Source of the DNA: Bordetella parapertussis
GTDB lineage: Bacteria > Pseudomonadota > Gammaproteobacteria > Burkholderiales > SG8-41
NCBI GenBank assembly: GCA_945863085.1
Contig: CAMBCD010000025.1
Coordinates: 1-15,896, forward strand
Length of the DNA stretch: 15,896 nt
Direction: 5' to 3'
Shown: one piece after another, positions 7,035 through 13,366 of the stretch
Position numbering within the stretch: position 1 is the first letter of the stretch
Layout: every line of letters starts with the position of its first letter
The notes under the pieces: model-generated
Told to the model about the DNA's origin: nothing
What the model saw: the letters and a program-made list of their open reading frames with translations, nothing else
Databases searched by the model: none
Made by a program: the position numbers and the translations under genes

Positions 7035-7909
7035 ACGCGGCACTTTCTCCCACCCGGGAATTCACTGCCGGCTTTGCCCGCGACCGCATCGCGCTGGGCG
7101 CATTCTGGATTTTGTGCCTGCTGCTGCTTGCCGCCGTCGCCGCGCCCTGGCTCACGCCGCAGAACCCCTACCACCTCGCGCAACTCGACATCCTCGACGC
7201 CAAACTCGCACCGGGTACAAAAGCCGCAGCGGGATACACCTACTGGCTGGGCACCGATGACCAGGGCCGCGACATGGTTTCGGCGATCCTCTACGGCCTG
7301 CGCATCAGCATAGGGGTCGGCGTGTTGTCGACGGTCGCCGCGCTGGGACTGGGACTGGTCATCGGCCTGGTTTCCGCACGCGCGGGAGGCTGGGTCGATG
7401 CGCTGATCATGCGCATCGTCGACCTGCAGCTGTCCTTCCCCGCCATCCTGGTCGCGCTGATCCTGCTCGCACTCGCCGGCCAGGGCGTCGACAAGATCAT
7501 CATCGCGCTGATCGTCGTGCAATGGGCCTATTACGCGCGCACCGTACGCGGCGCCGCGCTGGTCGAACTCAAAAAGGAATATGTCGATGCCGCGGTCTGC
7601 GCCGGCTACAGCGGCGCGCGCATCCTGTTCCGCCACGTGCTGCCCAATGTGCTGCCACCGCTGATTGTCGTCGCCACGGTGCAGGTCGCGCATGCGATCG
7701 CGCTGGAAGCCACCCTGTCCTTCCTCGGCCTCGGCATGCCCATCACCTCACCGTCGCTGGGCCTGCTGATCGCCAACGGCTACACGCACCTGTTATCCGG
7801 GAAGTACTGGATCAGTTTTTTCCCGGGGATTGCGCTTCTGGTGACCATCGTCGCAATCAACCTGGTCGGGGACCGGTTGCGGGATGTACTGAATCCGCGA
7901 TTGAAATAG
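7031..7909 (+). CDS. Peptide/nickel-type ABC transporter permease (DppC family)
   Basis: Second channel subunit, 292 aa from ATG 7031, a normal length. Diagnostic features are the first helix (about 20-40), the WLGTDDQGRDMVSAILYG block (72-89), helices at about 94-117 and 136-168, the EAA loop around YVDAAVCAGYSGARILFRHVLPN (184-206), LSFLGLGMP (229-237) and the end NLVGDRLRDVLNPRLK. The reading frame is open far upstream (to 6239), but that extension only shadows the preceding permease, and the ATGA overlap marks the true start. The gene is intact, yet the expected ATPase genes (DppD/DppF type) do not follow. Instead the insertion-sequence scar begins within about 60-100 bases of the stop. 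Confidence 0.92.
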   Translation: MNAALSPTREFTAGFARDRIALGAFWILCLLLLAAVAAPWLTPQNPYHLAQLDILDAKLAPGTKAAAGYTYWLGTDDQGRDMVSAILYGLRISIGVGVLSTVAALGLGLVIGLVSARAGGWVDALIMRIVDLQLSFPAILVALILLALAGQGVDKIIIALIVVQWAYYARTVRGAALVELKKEYVDAAVCAGYSGARILFRHVLPNVLPPLIVVATVQVAHAIALEATLSFLGLGMPITSPSLGLLIANGYTHLLSGKYWISFFPGIALLVTIVAINLVGDRLRDVLNPRLK

Positions 7910-7964
7910 AGGGCTGGACTTGAGGCTTCCCGGATCACGGAGCGGCCACGACCAACGGATTAAA

Positions 7965-8094
7965 AGGGTAATCTCCCCATTTTTAGCATCAGCCGGAAGT
8001 GGGATTAAGCAGCGAGCTTCAATTTCTGCATGGGCGTGATGCCACCCAGCGCCATATTCGGCCGTTCGTGATTGTAAGTCCATAGCCAGCGGGT
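7965..8094 (-). mobile_element. Remnant of an IS3-family insertion sequence (3' end of transposase and flank)
   Basis: On the - strand the segment encodes TRWLWTYNHERPNMALGGIT followed by PMQKLKLAA and a stop at 8005-8007. The YNHERPNMALGGITP motif is the typical C-terminal end of IS3-family OrfB (DDE) transposases. The bases after the stop, down to about 7965 (AAAAATGGGGAGATTACCC on the - strand), resemble the terminal region of such an element. No catalytic part of the transposase and no opposite end are present. Only the last ~90 coding bases and a short flank survive, and the outer boundary is approximate. Confidence 0.7.
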
Positions 8095-8394
8095 GACGTT
8101 GACGCCCAGAGCGACAGAACTCAGGAACAGGTTGTAACCGTCGGCCGGTTGCTTGATCAGGAATTCGGCGGCGATGTTCTGCGCCTGGCCGGCGCGGTTT
8201 TCGACAATGACCTGCTGGCCCAGCGCCTCGGTGATCTGCGGCGCGACCAGCCGGGCAATGATGTCGCTGCCGCCACCGGGAGCGTAGCCGACGATCATGC
8301 GGATCGGTTTGACCGGATATTTCTCCTGTGCCTGCACGAATCCGCCGCCACCCAATGCCACGGTGAGCGTAATCATCATCAGTTTGGATTTCAT
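8005..8394 (-). pseudogene. Truncated Bug/TctC-family binding protein fused to a transposase C-terminus
   Basis: The reading frame is 129 codons, against about 320-325 for its intact relatives. Residues 1-99 are a normal Bug-protein N-terminus: a signal peptide ending near VQAQ (23), YPVKPIRMIV, the ligand loop APGGGSDIIARLV (38-50), VIVENRAG (62-69) and PADGYNLFLSS (83-93). From about residue 101 the sequence switches in frame to an IS3-family transposase end. Both lobes beyond the first ~100 residues, including the second ligand loop, are missing, so it cannot form the two-lobe fold and is almost certainly non-functional. Its start is still well formed, with GGAG seven bases before the ATG on the - strand, which suggests that the loss is fairly recent. 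The rest of the gene is not found next to it, implying deletion rather than simple insertion. Confidence 0.85.
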
Positions 8395-8458
8395 GTGTGC
8401 TCCGTCGGTTTCTGCAATCGTTAATTTTTAACTGGTTTTCGCGCCTGAATGTGGGCAT

Positions 8459-8471
8459 TGCGGAATCCGCA
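8459..8471. promoter_or_regulatory. 13-bp perfect palindrome in the divergent intergenic region
   Basis: TGCGGA-A-TCCGCA is a perfect inverted repeat with a one-base centre. It lies in the 264-base gap between the broken Bug gene (-) and the oxygenase operon (+), nearer the former. It may be a regulator site for the broken gene; no regulator gene is visible in the window. Confidence 0.35.
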
Positions 8472-8527
8472 GCAGGGTGCTGTCACGATCATTATGACCC
8501 GGGCCGCTGCAATCTTCGAAAGCGCAA

Positions 8528-8610
8528 TGCAAAAAATGCAAAGCCACATGCAAACAGTTTGCACGGGGCCACTTTGCGGAGTTTGACCTGCCACCATGAT
8601 CCCGTGCAAA
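8528..8610. promoter_or_regulatory. TGCAAA operator cluster upstream of the oxygenase operon
   Basis: TGCAAA occurs on the + strand at 8528, 8537, 8549 and 8605, and inverted (TTTGCA) at 8558. The copies at 8549 and 8558 make a perfect 15-bp inverted repeat, TGCAAA-CAG-TTTGCA. A near-copy, TTTGCG, lies at 8573. Such clustering before the operon start at 8659 is unlikely by chance and suggests cooperative binding by a dimeric regulator. No -35/-10 pair with good spacing was identified in this gap. Confidence 0.55.
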
Positions 8611-8645
8611 CTGAAGCCGGAGTCGAAGTTCCCACTACAAAACCT

Positions 8646-8653
8646 GGAGGAGG
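8646..8653 (+). promoter_or_regulatory. Strong Shine-Dalgarno that fixes the start of the first Bug gene
   Basis: GGAGGAGG lies 5-8 bases before ATG 8659. It decides for this start over ATG 8596, which would place 21 non-signal residues before a clear signal peptide. Confidence 0.8.
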
Positions 8654-8658
8654 TCAGT

Positions 8659-9636
8659 ATGGGGTTCATGAAAACCGCGGCGACAGCGGCCACGGTCTGG
8701 CTGCTCATCGGTGCCGCAGTATCCAACGCATGGGCGCAATCGTACCCGCAGCGCCCGATCCGTGCCGTGGTGCCCTATGTCGCGGGAGCATCGTACGACA
8801 CCATCATGCGCATCGTCGGCGAGGCACTCAGCGAATCGGTCAAACAGCCGGTGATAATCGAGAATCGCCCCGGCGCCAGTGCAACCATTGGCGCCGACAT
8901 GCTGGCCAAGGCAACCCCCGACGGTTACACCATCGGCATGCTCGGCGACAACCACACCATCCTTGCAGCCGTGAATCGCAAGACGCCGTACGACATCTTT
9001 GGCGATTTCGCCCCGCTGATGCGGGTAGCCTCGCTCGACAACGTCATTGTCGTTCACGCCTCGATGCCGGCGACTTCGCTGCAACAGCTGATCACGCTGC
9101 TGAAATCGAACCCCGGAAAATACCGTTACGGCTCTGGTGGTGTCGGCGGCACGACCCATCTCGCTGGCGCTCGTTTCGGGCAGTTGGCCGGCGTCGACAT
9201 CCAGCATGTGCCGTACAAGGGCGGCGGTCTCGCGGTCACCGGCCTGCTCGGCAACGAGGTGCAGATGATGGTGGTCAACATGATTTCGGCAAAACCGCAG
9301 GTGCAGTCCGGCCGCATACGCGCGCTGGCGGTGGCGGCGCCGAAACGCTCGCCCCACCTGCCCAAACTGCCGACCGCAGCGGAGGCAGGGTTGCCGGGAC
9401 TCGAGGTTTCGCAGTTTTATGCGATGGTCGCGCCGGCAAAAACGCAGCAGCGTATTCTCGCCCGGCTTGAAACCGAACTCCGGCGTGCGACCGGGCTGCC
9501 GGAAGTTCGCAAGAAGCTGGACCATCAGGGCGCCGACGCCTATGCCGAAACGCCTGCGGAACTGAGAGCCTTCCTGAAGGCGAACATTGCCGGTTATCGC
9601 GAAGCAGCGAAGGCTGCAGGCATCAAACCGGACTGA
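8659..9636 (+). CDS. Bug/TctC-family periplasmic solute-binding protein (operon gene 1)
   Basis: A 325-aa extracytoplasmic binding protein of the Bug (TctC) family, whose members capture carboxylates, amides and similar small molecules for tripartite tricarboxylate transporters or for sensing. The signal peptide (residues 1-26) ends NAWA before QSYPQRPIR. Family landmarks: VVPYVAGASYDTIMRIVGE (37-55), VIIENRPGASATIGADM, TPDGYTI, and VPYKGGGLAVTGLLGNEVQ for the second lobe. The first ligand loop is atypical: GASYDTIMR replaces the usual GG-xx-D-xx-AR seen in the other Bug proteins here. It is 14 bases before the first oxygenase gene on the same strand and very likely shares its transcript. The ligand is unknown; the neighbours suggest that it is the substrate of one of the oxygenases. 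Confidence 0.9.
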   Translation: MGFMKTAATAATVWLLIGAAVSNAWAQSYPQRPIRAVVPYVAGASYDTIMRIVGEALSESVKQPVIIENRPGASATIGADMLAKATPDGYTIGMLGDNHTILAAVNRKTPYDIFGDFAPLMRVASLDNVIVVHASMPATSLQQLITLLKSNPGKYRYGSGGVGGTTHLAGARFGQLAGVDIQHVPYKGGGLAVTGLLGNEVQMMVVNMISAKPQVQSGRIRALAVAAPKRSPHLPKLPTAAEAGLPGLEVSQFYAMVAPAKTQQRILARLETELRRATGLPEVRKKLDHQGADAYAETPAELRAFLKANIAGYREAAKAAGIKPD

Positions 9637-9650
9637 CCAGGAGAGAAGCC

Positions 9651-10535
9651 ATGAGCAGCAGACCAGTCCCGAATTCCGGATCCCCGCTGTCGGTGCGGCC
9701 GATGAGTGAGCACCTTGGCGCCAGGATCGACGACATCGACCTGTCGACCCCGCCGGACCCGGCAACATTTGCCGCCATCCTGGAAACCCTGCACCGCTAC
9801 GGAGTGATTTTTTTCCGTGCCCAGGCACTCACGCCTGACCAGCTCGCAGCGTTCAGCCGCTGTTTTGGTGAGTTGGATATTCACCACATGACTGAACACG
9901 TGTTCCCGCATCTGCCACAGGTGCGCGTACTGTCGAACGTAAAAAAGGACGGCGTGTCGATCGGCATCACCAAAGGCGGCATGCACTGGCATTCGGATTT
10001 ATCGTACAAGCCGCAGCCGGCGCTGGTAACGTTGCTCTATGCCGTCGAATGCCCGCCGACGGGCGCCGATACCCAGTTCGCCGACATGTATGCGGCCTTT
10101 GCCGACCTGCCGGAAGAAAAGCGCAAAAAACTGCAGAAGCTGCGTGCAATACACGACCGCAACTACCGCTATTCGGCGCTGTATCCGGGACGCCAGCCGC
10201 TGAGCCCGGAACAGCTTGCCAAGGTGCCGCCAGTCGAGCACCCGCTGGTACGTTTGCATCCAGCCACCCGCCGGCCGGCACTGTTTGTCGCCAAGGACGT
10301 GGTGTCGCGCATTGTTGGCATGGCCGACGATGAATCACGGGCATTGATCGATGAACTCGAAGCTTTTGCCACGCGCCCCGACCATGTCTATTCCCACAAA
10401 TGGCAGCCTGGCGACCTCGTGGTCTGGGACAACCGTTGCACACTGCACCGAGCCACCCCCTACGACCCGCAGTATCGGCGTACTCTGTACCGCACACAGG
10501 TCAAAGGTGAGGCTCCCGTGGCTGTGGGTGCGTGA
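9651..10535 (+). CDS. TauD/TfdA-family 2-oxoglutarate-dependent dioxygenase (oxygenase 1)
   Basis: A non-heme Fe(II) enzyme, 294 aa, that would couple decarboxylation of 2-oxoglutarate to oxidation of a substrate; the family includes taurine dioxygenase and the 2,4-D-cleaving TfdA. Iron ligands are visible as H114 and D116 in MHWHSDLSYK and H266 in NRCTLHRATPYD. R276 or R277 (QYRRTLYRT) is positioned to bind the 2-oxoglutarate carboxylate. The N-terminal GARIDDIDLS (23-32) and YGVIFFRAQ (50-58) blocks are typical. GGAGAG precedes ATG 9651. It begins 14 bases after the Bug gene, and its TGA lies 14 bases before the next ATG. The substrate cannot be assigned; TfdA-like ether or sulfonate cleavage is one possibility among many. 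Confidence 0.88.
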   Translation: MSSRPVPNSGSPLSVRPMSEHLGARIDDIDLSTPPDPATFAAILETLHRYGVIFFRAQALTPDQLAAFSRCFGELDIHHMTEHVFPHLPQVRVLSNVKKDGVSIGITKGGMHWHSDLSYKPQPALVTLLYAVECPPTGADTQFADMYAAFADLPEEKRKKLQKLRAIHDRNYRYSALYPGRQPLSPEQLAKVPPVEHPLVRLHPATRRPALFVAKDVVSRIVGMADDESRALIDELEAFATRPDHVYSHKWQPGDLVVWDNRCTLHRATPYDPQYRRTLYRTQVKGEAPVAVGA

Positions 10536-10549
10536 AAGGCAAGAACGCC

Positions 10550-11584
10550 ATGTCATTGCCGCACCTGCACATCACCAGCCCTGATGCATGGGCCGGCCCC
10601 GCAATTCAGAGCGACCCGCAGTGGACCTGCCGGCTTGAAGCGGCCGAGATCTCAGAAATCGATGCTGCGCTGGCACAGATCAAACGCTGTGGCTTGCACA
10701 TCCCGTTCATGTCAGCGGCTTTTCCACTGCCGCAGCTCAAGGCGAAACTCGATGGCATCCTGGACGAAATCGAAAACGGCCGTGGCTTCAAGCTGATCCG
10801 TGGCATCCCGCGCCACCGTTACAGCGATACAGACTGCGAACTGATTTACTGGGGCATCACCAGTTACTTCGGCACCCCGGTATCGCAAAACGCGCGCGGA
10901 CACCTGCTCGGCCATGTCCGCGATGAGGGCCGTCAGCTCGATGACCCCAATGCCCGCGCGTATCAGACAAGCCAGCGCATGGATTTCCATACCGACATGC
11001 TGCCAATCGACGTGCTGGGACTGTTCTGCCTGCGAACCGCAAAGTCCGGCGGCGCGAGCAAGCTGACCAGTGCCCTGACGATTCACAACGTGCTGCGCAA
11101 AGAAAATCCCGACTTGCTCGAAGCGCTCTACGGTCTATTCCACCTCGACTGGCGCGGCGAGGAACCCGCCGGGGAACAACCGTGGTTCAGCATCCCGATG
11201 TTCAGCGAGTGCCATGGCCTCATCACCGCGCGTATCTGCAGCCTCATTTATTATGAATCGGCGGCACGTTTCGGCGAGCAATACCGGCCGACGCCGCTGC
11301 AGCGCGAAGCACTGCTTGCAGTGCAGGAAATCGCCAACCGCCCTGAACTGATGCTGACCATGGATTTCCAGGAAGGCGACATCCAGTTGATCAACAATCA
11401 CACCATGATGCACGCCCGGGAAGCCTACGAGGATTACCCGGAGCAGGAACGCCAGCGCCACCTGCTGCGGATGTGGATCGCGGTGCCCGATGAGAAGCGC
11501 CGCCCGCTCGCCGCTTCGCTGGCGGATCGTTACCGCTGGGTGCAGCGCGGGGGAATTCCGGCAAAGACCGCTGTTACCGCCTGA
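10550..11584 (+). CDS. TauD/TfdA-superfamily 2-oxoglutarate-dependent oxygenase (oxygenase 2)
   Basis: A second, clearly different oxygenase of the same superfamily, 344 aa from ATG 10550. Likely iron ligands are H147 and D149 (RMDFHTDMLP) and H288 (INNHTMMHAREAY). R303 or R307 (RQRHLLRMWI) is the probable 2-oxoglutarate anchor. FKLIRGIP (80-87) and YFGTPVSQNARGHLLGHV (106-123) are typical of a large family of uncharacterised TauD/TfdA-like proteins, closer to the gamma-butyrobetaine hydroxylase type than to TauD itself. GTG 10532 would overlap the upstream stop (GTGA) and add six residues. I prefer ATG 10550, which has AAGG upstream, but this choice is not certain. The catalytic set looks complete, so it is probably active rather than a degenerate copy. 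Confidence 0.85.
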   Translation: MSLPHLHITSPDAWAGPAIQSDPQWTCRLEAAEISEIDAALAQIKRCGLHIPFMSAAFPLPQLKAKLDGILDEIENGRGFKLIRGIPRHRYSDTDCELIYWGITSYFGTPVSQNARGHLLGHVRDEGRQLDDPNARAYQTSQRMDFHTDMLPIDVLGLFCLRTAKSGGASKLTSALTIHNVLRKENPDLLEALYGLFHLDWRGEEPAGEQPWFSIPMFSECHGLITARICSLIYYESAARFGEQYRPTPLQREALLAVQEIANRPELMLTMDFQEGDIQLINNHTMMHAREAYEDYPEQERQRHLLRMWIAVPDEKRRPLAASLADRYRWVQRGGIPAKTAVTA

Positions 11585-11615
11585 GTCGGCACGTAATCAA
11601 CAGCATGGAGACGTC

Positions 11616-12590
11616 ATGACCTTCCGCATCAGCGCAACCTGCCTGCTTGCAGTCACCCTCGCTGCCAGTGCGATACCTGCATTAGCCCAACAATATCCTG
11701 CAAAACCCATCCGCATCGTCGTGCCTTTCCCTGCGGGTGGCAATGCCGACATTTTCGCGCGGGCCTTTGGTCAGAAACTTGGCGATGCATGGAAACAGAC
11801 ACCGATCATCGACAACCGCGCAGGTGCCGCCGGCATCATTGGCACGCAGTTCGTCGCCAAGTCGCCAGCCGACGGTTACACATTGCTCTTTGGCACCACC
11901 GGCACCCACACCACAAACCCGGCGGTCTATGCCAAGCTGCCCTACGACCCTGTCAGGGATTTTGCGCCGATCAGCAATTTTGCCGACTCGCCGTTCCTGC
12001 TCGTGGCACATCCGTCTGTACCGGCGAACACGCTGAAAGGACTCATCACGCTGGCAAAATCGCGGCCGGGACAGCTTGATTACGCCTCCTTCGGCACCGG
12101 CAGTTCGGCCCATCTCGCCGGTGAAATGCTGCGCACGATGGCCGGCATCAACGTCGTGCACATCGCCTACAAAGGTGGGCCACCCGCAGTGAACGACCTC
12201 GTCGGCGGTCATGTATCGCTGATGTTCAATTCGCTTCCGGCTTTGCTGCCGCTGGTGAAGGCAGGCCGGCTGCGCGCACTGGCGGTGGCTTCCGTGAAAC
12301 GCACGCCGACGCTGCCCGAATTGCCGACTTTCGCCGAGGCAGGACTCGCCGGTTTCGAAGCCGGATCATGGTACGGCGTGCTTGCACCTGCAGGCACACC
12401 CCGCGGGGTGATCACGCGATTGCATGCAGAAACCGTGCGCATGCTGGCGCTGCCCGACATCAAGCTGAAACTTGCCAGCGAAGGCGCCGAAGCCATCGGT
12501 AACTCGCCCGGGGAATTCGCTGCACAGATCCAGCGTGACATCGGGCGCTGGGCAAAAGTGGCCCGTGAGGCGAAGATTCCGCAGCAATAA
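11616..12590 (+). CDS. Bug/TctC-family periplasmic solute-binding protein (operon gene 4)
   Basis: A 324-aa Bug protein. The signal peptide (1-24) ends PALA before QQYPAKPIRIV. It shows the standard ligand loop PFPAGGNADIFARAFG (38-53), IIDNRAGAAGIIGTQF (64-79), SPADGYTLLFG and IAYKGGPPAVNDLVGGHVS for the second lobe. ATG 11616 has GGAG five bases before it; an upstream ATG at 11490 merely overlaps the end of oxygenase 2. It starts 31 bases after that gene's stop and is followed by the operon terminator. The loop sequences differ clearly from operon gene 1, so the two probably bind different ligands. As in other Bug genes here, no membrane subunits accompany it. Confidence 0.92.
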   Translation: MTFRISATCLLAVTLAASAIPALAQQYPAKPIRIVVPFPAGGNADIFARAFGQKLGDAWKQTPIIDNRAGAAGIIGTQFVAKSPADGYTLLFGTTGTHTTNPAVYAKLPYDPVRDFAPISNFADSPFLLVAHPSVPANTLKGLITLAKSRPGQLDYASFGTGSSAHLAGEMLRTMAGINVVHIAYKGGPPAVNDLVGGHVSLMFNSLPALLPLVKAGRLRALAVASVKRTPTLPELPTFAEAGLAGFEAGSWYGVLAPAGTPRGVITRLHAETVRMLALPDIKLKLASEGAEAIGNSPGEFAAQIQRDIGRWAKVAREAKIPQQ

Positions 12591-12611
12591 CCCTTGCTGC
12601 GGGTTAGTCGC

Positions 12612-12641
12612 AAAAAAAGCCGGCAATTGCCGGCCTTTTTT
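12612..12641. terminator. Bidirectional rho-independent terminator after the oxygenase operon
   Basis: GCCGGCAA-TTGCCGGC (12619-12634) is a perfect 16-bp palindrome, with seven A before it and six T at 12636-12641. It can serve both the + strand operon and the convergent DUF1993 gene on the - strand. Confidence 0.9.
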
Positions 12642-12676
12642 CTGCATATAAAATGAGTATCCGATTAAAAAGCACC

Positions 12677-13183
12677 TTATGGATTACCCAGATAATCACG
12701 TTTGCCAACCGGCACGCCGTTGTGGCGCAGAATGTTGTAGGTAGTCGTGACATGGAAATAGAAGTTCGGCAGCGCGTGGCCGAGCAGGAACTGCATGCCC
12801 TTGTAGGTGGTGCTTTTTTCACCGCGGCGCAGTGTGATGTCATTGTCTTCGCAGCCGTCAATCTGCTCGGGCTGGATCGACTGCACGAAGGCGATGGTCG
12901 TCGCGATCCGCTTTTTCAGCTCGGCCAGGGTCTGCTCGGTATCTTCGTTCACGGGAATATCCACGCCGGCCAGCCGCGCCACCGCACCCTTGGCCGTGTC
13001 GCAGGCAATCTGCACCTGGCGCGCCATCGCGAACATGTCCGGATACAGCCGGAACGTGGTCAGTGCGGCGGCGTCGATTTTGCTTGCATCGACATGCGCC
13101 TGTGCCTTGTCGAGGATGGCTGACAGATTGGTCAGAATGTTGACGAAGCGCGGTACGCTGGCTTCATACATGGAAATGGTCAT
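12677..13183 (-). CDS. DUF1993 domain-containing protein
   Basis: A 168-aa soluble protein of the DUF1993 family. Recognisable blocks are the N-terminal MYEASVPRFVNILTNLSAIL, RLYPDMFAMARQVQIACDTAK (45-65), ARLAG (69-73), and the C-terminal HALPNFYFHVTTTYNILRHN (136-155) with GKRDYLG at the end. The family is predicted to be a helical bundle related to DinB-like proteins, with histidines (here H136, H144 and H154) that may bind a metal; no reaction is established. I chose ATG 13183 because GAGGA lies seven bases upstream on the - strand and family members begin with M-x-I-S-M-Y; a longer frame to 13255 adds 24 unlikely residues. It is a single gene, convergent with the oxygenase operon and unrelated to it by content. 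Confidence 0.88.
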   Translation of the reverse strand: MTISMYEASVPRFVNILTNLSAILDKAQAHVDASKIDAAALTTFRLYPDMFAMARQVQIACDTAKGAVARLAGVDIPVNEDTEQTLAELKKRIATTIAFVQSIQPEQIDGCEDNDITLRRGEKSTTYKGMQFLLGHALPNFYFHVTTTYNILRHNGVPVGKRDYLGNP

Positions 13184-13190
13184 GGCGAAT

Positions 13191-13195
13191 TCCTC
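13191..13195 (-). promoter_or_regulatory. Shine-Dalgarno fixing the start of the DUF1993 gene
   Basis: On the - strand GAGGA lies seven bases before ATG 13183; it supports this start over the ATG at 13255. Confidence 0.65.
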
Positions 13196-13289
13196 GGAAG
13201 AAAAGTTTTTCGGGTGACAGCTGAAGGCATGGATTATGTACTGATCCGCCGGCACTGGAGTCCATCATTGCCGTGTCGGAGCACATAAA

Positions 13290-13295
13290 ATTATA
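13290..13295 (-). promoter_or_regulatory. Possible -10 box for the DUF1993 gene
   Basis: The stretch 13283-13321 is very AT-rich in a GC-rich window. On the - strand it contains a perfect TATAAT (13295-13290), which would start transcription about 100 bases before ATG 13183. No good -35 box sits at the right distance (TTAAGT is 14 bases away), so this is tentative. Confidence 0.3.
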
Positions 13296-13307
13296 TAATA
13301 AAAACAA

Positions 13308-13345
13308 ATACTTAAATAAAACGGCCGGGATCACCCGGCCGTTTC
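13308..13345 (-). terminator. Rho-independent terminator of the ubiD-Bug operon
   Basis: AAACGGCCGGG (13319-13329) and CCCGGCCGTTT (13334-13344) form a perfect 11-bp stem with a 4-base loop. Read on the - strand the stem is followed by TTTATTTAAG, and it lies 23 bases after the stop of the Bug gene. Confidence 0.88.
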
Positions 13346-13366
13346 CTGCAACAGCCCTGAAGAAGG

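Noticed and set aside
7793..8458. 221-codon - strand frame across the scar
   Set aside because: It is a frame-shifted shadow of the Bug fragment; the other frame carries the signal peptide and Bug motifs.
8540..8580. Possible sigma-54 promoter among the TGCAAA repeats
   Set aside because: GG and GC elements on the - strand are 13 bases apart instead of 10, and no activator gene or conserved -24 box is seen.
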